Source: Bacillus sp. MUM 116 | GTDB taxonomy: Bacteria; Bacillota; Bacilli; Bacillales; Cytobacillaceae | Direction of reading: 5' to 3' | Length of the DNA: 43,594 nt | Assembly (NCBI RefSeq): GCF_001866655.1 | Contig: NZ_MLYR01000093.1 | Span: 1 to 43,594, forward strand | Part shown: positions 15,548 through 22,712 of the stretch, one piece after another | Position numbering within the stretch: position 1 is the stretch's first letter | Layout of the letters: every line of letters begins with the position of its first letter | Translations under genes and position numbers: made by a program | Notes under the pieces: generated by a model | What the model was told of the DNA's origin: nothing | The model's input: the letters and a program-made list of their open reading frames with translations, nothing else | Databases searched by the model: none

Positions 15548-16615
15548 TCATCCATTATGGTATTTGTACATCCACAGGATCCCGGATTTAATAAGTCTTG
15601 CCACACGTCCAGTTATCGCTTGATTTGCCATCATGCCAAATCCTTGTTTCTTTCCTAGCGAGCCAAGAATTCCTTTTAATTTTATTGGCGGGAAAGAAGC
15701 AGGAGGCTCTTCACCATTCCAGCGCTTTTTCAGCACTTCTACAATCTGCTCTGCTTGTCCCTCTGCCAATTGTGCACTTGGGGCATGAGGAAGACTCGCA
15801 CAATCACCGAGGACATAAATATGTTCATCAGAAGGCAGGTTGTGTTGAGGAGTAAGCAACACCCTACCCATATTATCTTTTTCCTCAGGTAAATCACGAA
15901 CAATTTTGTTTGCTTGAATTCCTGCTGTCCAAACGATGACATCGCAATCAATCGCTTCGTCATGGTTATATAATCTTTTTTCTTCCACTTTTGTAATGTT
16001 GGAATTGTTGATAATTTCAACATTATGTTTGTTAAACCAATTTTCAACGTATTTACTTAAGCGATCTGGAAATGCTGAAAGAATATGCTTTCCTCTGTCA
16101 AATAATTTAATCGTAAGGTCATGCCGGCTTTCACTTAATTCACTTGCAAGCTCTACGCCGCTTAGACCCGCTCCAACAATACAGACAACAGACCCAGGAG
16201 CAAGATTGTTTAAAACGGAATAAGTTTCACGAGATTTCCCTATGCTTTGAATACTATAAGTAAACTCTTCTGCACCAGGAACACCATGATACTTGTCCTC
16301 ACAGCCAAGACCGATAATTAAATCATCGTAGTGAATAGGTTCATCATCTTTTAAAAGAACCTTTTTTTCTTCTCTTTCAATTCCAGTTACTTCACCAAAC
16401 TTAATGTTTAACCGAGAATGTTCAGGAAAGGTTACACGAACTTCTTTATCGGATATGGTTCCGGCCGCTAAAGCATAATATTCGGTTTTTAGACAGTGAT
16501 ATGGGACTCGGTCAACAAGAGTAATTGTTACGTCTTCAGGAAGATTGTTCGGAAGGAGTTCACTTAGGATTTTCATTCCGCCGTATCCTCCCCCAAGAAT
16601 TACCAGATTTCTCAT
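15548..16615 (-). CDS. yutJ: NAD(P)H dehydrogenase-like flavoprotein YutJ
   Basis: 355 aa from ATG 16615, with AAAGGGG 11 nt upstream; an upstream extension lacks support. Type-2 NADH dehydrogenase-like FAD protein: N-terminal FAD Rossmann motif GGGYGGM (about residues 7-13), second dinucleotide motif GAGLSGVELASEL (about 155), and C-terminal FAD block VLGDCAS. Expected to oxidise NAD(P)H peripherally at the membrane. Shorter than the usual NDH-2 (about 400 aa), so electron acceptor and membrane attachment are uncertain. A second, full-size homologue (yumB) lies 2.5 kb away. Confidence 0.85.
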   Translation of the reverse strand: MRNLVILGGGYGGMKILSELLPNNLPEDVTITLVDRVPYHCLKTEYYALAAGTISDKEVRVTFPEHSRLNIKFGEVTGIEREEKKVLLKDDEPIHYDDLIIGLGCEDKYHGVPGAEEFTYSIQSIGKSRETYSVLNNLAPGSVVCIVGAGLSGVELASELSESRHDLTIKLFDRGKHILSAFPDRLSKYVENWFNKHNVEIINNSNITKVEEKRLYNHDEAIDCDVIVWTAGIQANKIVRDLPEEKDNMGRVLLTPQHNLPSDEHIYVLGDCASLPHAPSAQLAEGQAEQIVEVLKKRWNGEEPPASFPPIKLKGILGSLGKKQGFGMMANQAITGRVARLIKSGILWMYKYHNG

Positions 16616-16676
16616 TTTAATATTTCCCCTTTTACAAAACAATTGTATTCCTATTTTTAATGTTCCTTATTTAATT

Positions 16677-16708
16677 AATTTATTGCACGTAGAATAAAGC
16701 AATAAATT
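16677..16708. promoter_or_regulatory. Perfect 10-bp dyad between yutJ and yuzB (operator candidate)
   Basis: AATTTATTGC, 12-bp spacer, GCAATAAATT, lying in the divergent interval 62 nt from the yutJ start and 165 nt from the yuzB start. No T-run follows. No known regulator box was recognised. Confidence 0.5.
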
Positions 16709-16872
16709 GGAATTAAGGTTTAGTCAAGAGCAATTCACACAATTACGAGTATAGCTAAGAAATGACGAAATAACAACAATTTTCGTGCTTTCTTGACAAA
16801 ATGAGTGTGCTTTGTTAATTGACGATATTTCAGAAAAAGGGTAGGATTAGTAGGTATGAAGAGGTGAAACCG

Positions 16873-17112
16873 TTGATTAAGCCAATCATTGAATTTTGTA
16901 TAAGCAATTTAGCAAGTGGTGCGCAGCGTGCGCTTGAGATATTAGAAAAAGATCCAAATTTAGACATTATCGAATATGGATGTCTAGGTTATTGTGGAAA
17001 GTGTGCAATGACTCTTTATGCGCTGGTGAATGGGGAAGTGGTAACAGGTAAAACCCCTGAGGAACTAGTAGACAATATTTATCAGTACTTAGATGAAAAT
17101 CCCATGTTTTAA
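16873..17112 (+). CDS. yuzB: YuzB family (DUF1450) protein
   Basis: 79 aa from TTG 16873 (GAGGTG 6 nt upstream), giving MIKPIIEFCISNLASG, the usual YuzB beginning; a longer in-frame extension is not supported. Conserved Cys residues are C9, C37, C41 and C44 (EYGCLGYCGKC), suggesting metal or Fe-S binding. Family function unknown. A TTGACA at 16793-16798 may be part of a promoter, but no good -10 follows at proper spacing. Divergent from yutJ. Confidence 0.87.
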   Translation: MIKPIIEFCISNLASGAQRALEILEKDPNLDIIEYGCLGYCGKCAMTLYALVNGEVVTGKTPEELVDNIYQYLDENPMF

Positions 17113-17114
17113 AG

Positions 17115-17140
17115 AAAGGAGCGTAATCCGCTCCTTTTTT
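17115..17140 (+). terminator. yuzB terminator
   Basis: AAAGGAGCG/CGCTCCTTT stem with 5-nt loop and T6. Confidence 0.9.
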
Positions 17141-17223
17141 CAATTTTTATCATATAATAGTTATATAAACGAATTAGTTGAAGTGGATATACGAAATAAA
17201 AAAGCTAAAAAGGGGGAATTAGG

Positions 17224-17589
17224 ATGAGCAAAGAGGTAATTATTTTAACAGAATCGGCTGCATTGCAAATTAAAGATATGATGAAGCAAAATGAAGAAGA
17301 AGGTGCAATGTTACGGGTAGGTGTAAAAGGCGGTGGGTGCAGCGGTTTGTCTTATGGATTGGGATTTGAGCATGAGGCGAATGAAGATGACCATCAATTC
17401 GAGCTGCATGGAATTCAAATTCTGGTTGATAAAGAAAGTGCATCCATTTTACAAGGAACAAAAATTGATTTCAAACAATCGATGATGGGCGGCGGATTTA
17501 CCATCGATAATCCGAACGCGATCGCTTCCTGCGGCTGTGGATCTTCTTTCCGTACAGCTACAGCAGCAGGTTCACCGGAAGAATGTTAG
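17224..17589 (+). CDS. erpA: Iron-sulfur cluster carrier, ErpA/IscA (HesB) family
   Basis: 121 aa, ATG with AAGGGGG upstream. A-type Fe-S carrier with all three ligand cysteines: C39 (GGGCSGLSYG) and C103, C105 (SCGCGSSF). Equivalent to B. subtilis YutM. It accepts clusters from scaffolds and delivers them to target enzymes. Neighbouring nfu-type yutI, lipA and several flavoproteins make an Fe-S/redox block. Complete and of normal length. Confidence 0.94.
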   Translation: MSKEVIILTESAALQIKDMMKQNEEEGAMLRVGVKGGGCSGLSYGLGFEHEANEDDHQFELHGIQILVDKESASILQGTKIDFKQSMMGGGFTIDNPNAIASCGCGSSFRTATAAGSPEEC

Positions 17590-17601
17590 GAAGAGCCTAA
17601 G

Positions 17602-17631
17602 ATAAAAAGGCGTCCTCATAACGGACGCCTT
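17602..17631 (-). terminator. yumC terminator
   Basis: AAGGCGTCC/GGACGCCTT stem (17607-17615 with 17623-17631). The T-run lies on the minus strand, so it serves yumC; the plus-side run is weak. Confidence 0.85.
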
Positions 17632-17637
17632 ATAAAC

Positions 17638-18636
17638 TTAATTATTAAACATAGAAGAACTGTGCAATGGCTGAACTTTAGCTTTTGGATCAATATATGA
17701 TTTTGCATTATTCACTGCCGTCGGCGCTTCACCAAATCCGCAGGCGATTAATTTCACTTTTCCTTCATATGTGCATATATCCCCGGCAGCATATATTCCC
17801 GGTACATTTGTTTCCATTTTAGAGTTCACTAAAATTGAATTTTTTTCAATCTGCAGACTCCATTCTTTTATCGGTCCCAGCGAAGAGACAAAGCCATAAT
17901 TACAAATGACGGCATCCACATCAAGGGAGATTTGTTCCTCACCGTTTACTGCTTTAAGAATAACCTGCTTAATTCCGGAGTGATTACCGATTATTTCAGC
18001 AGGAAGATAGGGGGTTTTCACATCAACCTTTGAATTGAATAAGTTTTTTACACTGTGTTCATGAGCACGGAATTTATCCCTGCGGTGAACAATGGTAACT
18101 TTATCGGCAATTGGTTCTAACATTAAGGCCCAATCCACTGCTGAATCTCCGCCACCAAAAACGATTACTCTTTGACCTGCAAACATATTTAAATCTTCGA
18201 TAAAGTAATGAAGATTTTTTCGCTCATATTGTGCAGCACTTTCCAGTTCTAAGCGGCGAGGTTGAAAAGCACCATTCCCGGCGGTGATTATTACGGACTT
18301 TGAATAATGAATATCCGTATTGGTTGTTAACCTAAAAATACCGTCTTCCAACTTTTCTAATTTTTCGACAGATTGTTCAAGTGCAATCACTGGATTAAAT
18401 TTCGCCATTTGCTCTTTAAGGTTATTGACCAATTCTTGAGCGCGAATCTTCGGAAAACCAGCAACATCATAAATATATTTTTCCGGGTAAAGGGCTGATA
18501 ATTGACCGCCAAGTTGAGGTAAGCTTTCAATAATTTTTACGGATGCTTGACGCATTCCTCCATAAAACGCAGTAAATAGACCGACAGGCCCTCCCCCAAT
18601 GATTGTAATATCAAATATTTTTTGATTTTCCTGCAC
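17638..18636 (-). CDS. yumC: Ferredoxin--NADP+ reductase 2 (YumC)
   Basis: 332 aa from GTG 18636, which has GGGGGG 7 nt upstream; this gives the same length as B. subtilis YumC. Thioredoxin-reductase-like FAD enzyme without the CxxC redox pair: FAD motif GGGPVGLFTAFYGGM near residue 13, NADP motif GGGDSAVDWAL near 163, and GDICTYEGKVKLIACGFGEAPTAVNN near the C-terminus. It transfers electrons between NADPH and ferredoxin or flavodoxin in the cytoplasm. Divergent from yumB across a 465-bp intergenic region. Confidence 0.95.
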   Translation of the reverse strand: MQENQKIFDITIIGGGPVGLFTAFYGGMRQASVKIIESLPQLGGQLSALYPEKYIYDVAGFPKIRAQELVNNLKEQMAKFNPVIALEQSVEKLEKLEDGIFRLTTNTDIHYSKSVIITAGNGAFQPRRLELESAAQYERKNLHYFIEDLNMFAGQRVIVFGGGDSAVDWALMLEPIADKVTIVHRRDKFRAHEHSVKNLFNSKVDVKTPYLPAEIIGNHSGIKQVILKAVNGEEQISLDVDAVICNYGFVSSLGPIKEWSLQIEKNSILVNSKMETNVPGIYAAGDICTYEGKVKLIACGFGEAPTAVNNAKSYIDPKAKVQPLHSSSMFNN

Positions 18637-19101
18637 TTTGAATCCCCCCAATCAAGGTAGTAACAATCTACATTCCAATCATAACATAAAAATATTCAAT
18701 GCTCACTTGAATTGAATGAATATTCACTTTATTGGTAATGTTTTATTAATTACGGCTGTTATTGGCTTATTTATATGGAAGACATTCCGATATTATAATA
18801 TTAAATAAATTAAAAAAACAGCTTGAAAATGGGGTGAAAAAAGAATAAGATGAGATGTGAATATATTGTTACTATTTTGTGACAGAATAAGAATATTTTA
18901 GTTAAGTAAGAAAGTTTCAAAGGAATTTGGAATACAATTTTGCACAACTTGATAAAAGTGAAGCAATTACTGATTTCTTTGCACCTATTCGTGAAAAACA
19001 TCACATACATTTTCTGTGCAATTCAAATAAAAATGAAGAAATCAGTGGATGATAAGGTAAAAAGGTTCATTAAAAATAAAAAAAAGGTGGAAGTGATCAC
19101 T
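18637..19101. other. Divergent intergenic region yumC-yumB (465 bp), with candidate yumB promoter
   Basis: No gene is visible in this AT-rich region. A candidate yumB promoter is TTGAAA (18823-18828), 17-bp spacer, TAAGAT (18846-18851). An imperfect dyad TGTTAC-N6-GTGACA lies at 18867-18884, about 15-35 nt past the -10. A perfect ATTCAAT-N10-ATTGAAT dyad lies at 18694-18717, on the yumC side. The open frame running into yumB from 18940 is unsupported by a ribosome site. Confidence 0.4.
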
Positions 19102-20319
19102 TTGAGAAAGCCAAAAATTGTTATTGTCGGGGCAGGATATGGCGGACTTTTGACAACAGTTCGTTTGCAAAAATTATTAGGTGTTAATGAAGCAGAAATT
19201 GTATTAATCAATAAAAATGATTATCATTACGAAACTACATGGTTACACGAAGCATCTGCCGGTACATTACATCATGATAAAGTACGCTATGATATCCGCA
19301 ATGTAATTGATCGCAGTAAAGTAGAATTCGTTCTAGATACAGTAGTATTAATCAATAAAGAAGAGAAAAAAGTCATTTTAGAAAATGGTGAAGTGAGTTA
19401 TGACTATTTAGTCATTGCACTTGGCGGTGAACCGGAAACTTTCGGTATTAAAGGATTGAAAGAATATGCATTTGGCATTACAAATGTTAATTCATCTCGT
19501 CAATTACGCGAGCATATTGAATACCAATTTGCTACGTACAATATGGAAGAAGAAAAGAATGAAAATCGTTTGTCTATCGTCGTTGGCGGTGCCGGATTTA
19601 CTGGGATTGAATTCCTTGGCGAATTAACGAACCGGATTCCTGAACTATGCCGTGAATATGATGTGGATATCCATAAAGTTAAAATTACTTGCGTAGAAGC
19701 AGCACCAACTGTTCTTCCTGGATTTGATCCGGAATTAGTCAACTATGCCGTTTCTCAATTAGAGCGCAGAGGTGTAGAATTTTTAATCGGAACGGCGATT
19801 AAAGAGGCAACTACTGAGGGGATTTTTGTAGGTAAAGGCGAAGAAGAGCCTTATGAAATTAAAGCCGGCACAGTTGTTTGGGCTGCAGGAGTACGTGGAA
19901 ATGCTATTATTGAAAAATCAGGCTTCGAGGCCATGCGTGGACGTGTTAAAGTACAACCAGATCTTCGCGTACCAGGGTTTGATAAGGTCTTCATTATTGG
20001 CGACAGCTCTCTTGTAATTAATGAGGAGATTAACCGCCCATATCCGCCAACTGCACAAATTGCCATGCAGCAAGGGGAAGTGGTTGCTCGCAATATTACA
20101 GCCCTTGTTCGAAATAAAGCTGAACTTGAGAGCTTTAAATTTGATAACAAAGGTACTGTTTGTTCCCTTGGTGAAGATGACGCTATTGGAGTAGTATTTG
20201 GTAAAAAGGTGACTGGTTCAAAGGCAGCCTTTATGAAAAAAGTAGTCGATAACCGCGCTCTTTATATGATTGGCGGTACATCACTCGTACTGAAAAAAGG
20301 AAAACTTAATTTCTTTTGA
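19102..20319 (+). CDS. yumB: Type-2 NADH dehydrogenase YumB
   Basis: 405 aa from TTG 19102, giving MRKPKIVIVGAGYGG; AAGGTGG lies 11 nt upstream, while the in-frame GTG at 19093 is only 2 nt from it. NDH-2 family flavoprotein: FAD motif GAGYGG, HYETTWLHEASAGTLHHDKVRYDI, NADH-binding VVGGAGFTGIEFLGEL, and PPTAQIAMQQGEVVARNI near the C-terminus. It oxidises NADH with menaquinone at the inner membrane face without pumping protons. Followed directly by a repeat element and a terminator. Confidence 0.92.
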   Translation: MRKPKIVIVGAGYGGLLTTVRLQKLLGVNEAEIVLINKNDYHYETTWLHEASAGTLHHDKVRYDIRNVIDRSKVEFVLDTVVLINKEEKKVILENGEVSYDYLVIALGGEPETFGIKGLKEYAFGITNVNSSRQLREHIEYQFATYNMEEEKNENRLSIVVGGAGFTGIEFLGELTNRIPELCREYDVDIHKVKITCVEAAPTVLPGFDPELVNYAVSQLERRGVEFLIGTAIKEATTEGIFVGKGEEEPYEIKAGTVVWAAGVRGNAIIEKSGFEAMRGRVKVQPDLRVPGFDKVFIIGDSSLVINEEINRPYPPTAQIAMQQGEVVARNITALVRNKAELESFKFDNKGTVCSLGEDDAIGVVFGKKVTGSKAAFMKKVVDNRALYMIGGTSLVLKKGKLNFF

Positions 20320-20322
20320 TAA

Positions 20323-20465
20323 GCTCTTTTCATAAACTTTGTTGCTTTGGACCTTAATAAGGGCCAAATACTTAAGTTTCTAGGCAATTTTCGCAAATGT
20401 TCTTATGAAAAGATGCTACGAAGCTTTTAGTTATACGGGTTGATGAACTTATACGAAAAACAACA
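20323..20465 (+). repeat. 143-bp structured repeat, copy A
   Basis: Starts 4 nt after the yumB stop and is about 95% identical to copy B at 42382-42525 (six substitutions, one indel by eye). Distal arms CTTTTCATAA and TTATGAAAAG pair perfectly; copy B has CTTTTCGTAA and TTACGAAAAG, a compensatory change. An inner CCTTAATAAGG palindrome is invariant. No open reading frame. It is followed by the yumB terminator. Confidence 0.9.
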
Positions 20466-20490
20466 ATCTATGCGAAAATAGCCTTTGATA

Positions 20491-20519
20491 AAAAGGACAG
20501 GGAAAACCTGTCCTTTTGT
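20491..20519 (+). terminator. yumB terminator
   Basis: AAAAGGACAGG/CCTGTCCTTTT stem with a GAAAA loop, downstream of repeat copy A. Confidence 0.85.
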
Positions 20520-20562
20520 TGTTAAAATTAAACTAAAACCTAAAGCTCTAGGAGGATTTTTC

Positions 20563-21042
20563 ATGAAAAAACGCGATAAGGTCTGGCTGGCTGTTTCAGG
20601 GTTAATCATTTATGAGGGAAAATGGCTTGTGGTGAAGAAAAGATATGGCGGGTTAAAAGGCCAATGGTCGCTGCCAGCGGGGTTTGTTGACGAAGGCGAA
20701 ACAGCGGATGAGGCTGTGATTCGTGAAATCAAGGAAGAAACAGGTATTGATTGTGTTGTGAGAGGATTAATAGGGCTGAGAACCGGTGTAATAAAAGAAG
20801 AAATTAGTGACAATTTGCTTATGTTTTTACTTGAACCGGTAAACAATGTGGAAATTCTCCATCAAGACAGTGAGCTTTATGAGGCGCGGTTTATGACACC
20901 TGAAGAGCTTCTAAATGAAAAGGAGGCTTCCATTCTTTTAAGCTATCTTATCAATCAAACATCTATCACATCAATTCCTTGTACTGATGGTTTAAATCCA
21001 GGGGACCAGTTTGGCTATACAGCATATAGAGTATTTTTGTAA
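20563..21042 (+). CDS. Nudix hydrolase
   Basis: 159 aa from ATG 20563, with AGGAGG 7 nt upstream. The perfect Nudix box spans residues 40-62: G40, E46 (FVDEGE), then REIKEETGI ending at I62. It follows the usual beta-strands (VWLAVSGLII, KWLVVKKRYGGLKGQWSLPAG). Nudix enzymes cleave nucleoside-diphosphate derivatives; the substrate (ADP-ribose, NADH or oxidised nucleotide) cannot be told. The gene sits between yumB and yuiA and has its own strong ribosome site. Confidence 0.9.
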   Translation: MKKRDKVWLAVSGLIIYEGKWLVVKKRYGGLKGQWSLPAGFVDEGETADEAVIREIKEETGIDCVVRGLIGLRTGVIKEEISDNLLMFLLEPVNNVEILHQDSELYEARFMTPEELLNEKEASILLSYLINQTSITSIPCTDGLNPGDQFGYTAYRVFL

Positions 21043-21078
21043 TTTTTAGAAAATTAGAGAAACCGATAGAAAATGAAA

Positions 21079-21116
21079 GAAAACTTCTGATGTATCCGTT
21101 TTCTTATCTTTTTTTG
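21079..21116 (+). terminator. Possible terminator after the Nudix gene
   Basis: GAAAAC/GTTTTC arms, 13-nt loop, followed by a T-rich tract. Weak stem. Confidence 0.35.
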
Positions 21117-21149
21117 CTGGTTTTTCCTCCTTTTCTTTTTTCTATTTTC

Positions 21150-21178
21150 TTGATATATTATCAGAAAATTTAAATAAT
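21150..21178 (+). promoter_or_regulatory. SigA promoter of yuiA
   Basis: TTGATA (21150-21155), 17-bp spacer, AATAAT (21173-21178); five of six consensus positions at each hexamer. Located 22 nt before the yuiA start. Confidence 0.68.
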
Positions 21179-21199
21179 AGTTTTAAGGGGGAGATAGCA

Positions 21200-21325
21200 A
21201 TGACTGTAAAAAACTTGGATACACAAACTTGTGATTATTGTTCAGGAAAAGGATATTTTCAACTTTTGCTTGGCGGCTCTGAAACTTGCTCCAGTTGTGA
21301 GGGAACAGGGAAAAAGGAGGAGTAA
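21200..21325 (+). CDS. yuiA: YuiA, 41-aa zinc-finger-like protein
   Basis: 41 aa; easily missed because of its size. ATG preceded by AAGGGGGAGA. Two CxxC-x-GxG units face each other, C11-C14 (CDYCSGKG) and C30-C33 (CSSCEGTG), separated by YFQLLLGGSET. This is the DnaJ cysteine-rich (zinc-binding) pattern reduced to a single pair. Corresponds by sequence and position to B. subtilis YuiA, just upstream of yuiB. Function unknown; a zinc-binding chaperone-like or regulatory role is inference. Confidence 0.85.
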   Translation: MTVKNLDTQTCDYCSGKGYFQLLLGGSETCSSCEGTGKKEE

Positions 21326-21400
21326 ACCAAATTTAATTACCACCCATTGCTTCTTCGAATCCTTCGGAGGGCTATTTTTTTTAGAGTAGCTTTTGGCTTC

Positions 21401-21530
21401 GAGAATTGTCCAGCTCCAGCGCCTAGCCCCTTGAGGTCGTAAGCCAATCCGCCAAGAAGGTTAAAGAGCAACCTTCTCGTCGGCTCGTCTTACGCTATGC
21501 CTGAGGCTGACCAAGGTGCTTGCGCTTTTC
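21401..21530 (+). repeat. Hairpin-rich repeat, copy 2 (130 bp)
   Basis: Begins GAGAATTGTCCAG and ends CAAGGTGCTTGCGCTTTTC. Contains the AGAAGGTT/AACCTTCT hairpin. Same family as 8810-8930, 33676-33794 and (inverted) 35253-35470. It lies in the 267-bp gap between yuiA and yuiB, which holds no gene. Confidence 0.87.
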
Positions 21531-21592
21531 CTATTGACTCCCTTTTGGACATTCAGTACACTTAAAATTGATGTGTCAAAGGGGGAGTTCCA

Positions 21593-21916
21593 ATGCAAAT
21601 GAGCATTGTTGTTTTAATCATCTCGATGTTATTATTTTTTGTGTTATTTTTTGGGATTGGGTTTATTCTTAATATGCTCTTAAGAATGTCTTGGATTATG
21701 GCGATTATTTATCCAATTGTCGCGATTTTAATTGTTGATAAAGTTCGTTTTGTGGAATATTTTACAGATAGTAAAGCAGCATTTGTGCAGCTTGGGCATA
21801 GATTTACCTCTCTTGCTACAGCCGACATTTTAATCTTGGCAAGTGGGCTTGCAGGCGCTATTGTAGCAGGTATTGTCATTAAGCTTTTACGTAAAAACGG
21901 ATACCAGATGTTCTAA
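21593..21916 (+). CDS. yuiB: YuiB, small integral membrane protein
   Basis: 107 aa, ATG with AAAGGGGGAG upstream. Three hydrophobic segments (about 4-28, 33-50, 78-98) with a short polar stretch between the second and third. Matches the YuiB family of Bacillus membrane proteins, function unknown. Between yuiA and yuiC as in B. subtilis. Confidence 0.82.
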   Translation: MQMSIVVLIISMLLFFVLFFGIGFILNMLLRMSWIMAIIYPIVAILIVDKVRFVEYFTDSKAAFVQLGHRFTSLATADILILASGLAGAIVAGIVIKLLRKNGYQMF

Positions 21917-21951
21917 GGCTTTTTACAAATGTAAGAAGTCTTTTTATTTTG
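21917..21951 (+). terminator. Probable yuiB terminator
   Basis: GGCTTTTTACA/TGTAAGAAGTC imperfect stem (with wobble pairs) followed by T5. Confidence 0.45.
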
Positions 21952-22028
21952 GAAAAATTTCCTTTTACTCCTTTTTGAATAATTCTTTTCCTCTTGGGAA
22001 ATGAATATTTTTGGAGGAGTGAAAAATT

Positions 22029-22640
22029 TTGATGAAAATATTAACAATTTGGGCAAAGCGCTTTTTGATGACATGTCTATTCTTAATGGCGCTGTTGGTA
22101 ACCTATCAATCCATTTCCGGGGTGAATGCCCAAACACTACTAAATTTTGTTGATCCGTTCATTTCTTCGAGTAAATCGGCAGCAGGTACAGTCCCAACGT
22201 TAGAAGAAGCCGTCGATTGGTCGAAATATCCGAAAAAAACAGTTGTGGCAACGGGCTATACTGCAGGGTTTGAGTCAACAGGCAAGTATCAGGGGCATCC
22301 CGAATATGGGATTACGTATTCGGGTGTAAAAGTAAAGCGGGATTTATATTCAACCATTGCAGCAGACTTAAATGTTTTTCCTCTGGGTACCATCTTATTT
22401 ATTCCCGGCTATGGTTATGGGGTAGTTGCCGATAAAGGCGGGGCAATAAATGGTGATGAATTGGACCTATACTTTAATACGGTTAAAGATGTATACAACC
22501 AATGGGGCAAAAAGAAACTGGATGTATACGTTGTCCAAAAAGGGAATGGAAGTCTCTCTGAGCAGGAATTAAAAACATTGAATGAAAATAAATCCATGCA
22601 AGTATTCAGACAGCAATATATCAATTCTGAGAAAAGATAA
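22029..22640 (+). CDS. yuiC: 3D-domain protein YuiC
   Basis: About 203 aa. N-terminal hydrophobic anchor or signal (about residues 10-28), then a C-terminal 3D domain: VVATGYTAG, PLGTILFIPGYGYGVVADKGGAINGDELDLYF, with the three conserved Asp (ADKGG, GDELDLYF). YuiC of B. subtilis is a stationary-phase peptidoglycan lytic transglycosylase-like enzyme related to Sps/MltA 3D domains. GGAGGAG lies 9 nt from the TTG at 22029 and 12 nt from the ATG at 22032; either could be the start. Confidence 0.88.
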   Translation: MMKILTIWAKRFLMTCLFLMALLVTYQSISGVNAQTLLNFVDPFISSSKSAAGTVPTLEEAVDWSKYPKKTVVATGYTAGFESTGKYQGHPEYGITYSGVKVKRDLYSTIAADLNVFPLGTILFIPGYGYGVVADKGGAINGDELDLYFNTVKDVYNQWGKKKLDVYVVQKGNGSLSEQELKTLNENKSMQVFRQQYINSEKR

Positions 22641-22643
22641 AAG

Positions 22644-22663
22644 CAGGCAAAGGCCTGTTTTTT
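22644..22663 (+). terminator. yuiC terminator
   Basis: CAGGC/GCCTG stem with a 4-nt loop followed by T6. Confidence 0.8.
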
Positions 22664-22712
22664 CTATTTATGTTTTATAATTAAATCATTAAGATACTAG
22701 GGGGGAAAAATC

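Noticed and set aside
18867..18884. Rex or Fnr box upstream of yumB
   Set aside because: TGTTAC-N6-GTGACA is an imperfect dyad and does not fit TTGTGA-N6-TCACAA or TGTGA-N6-TCACA.
18940..19101. 54-residue N-terminal extension of YumB
   Set aside because: The extension has no ribosome site and is Lys-rich low-complexity; the TTG at 19102 gives the family-typical start.
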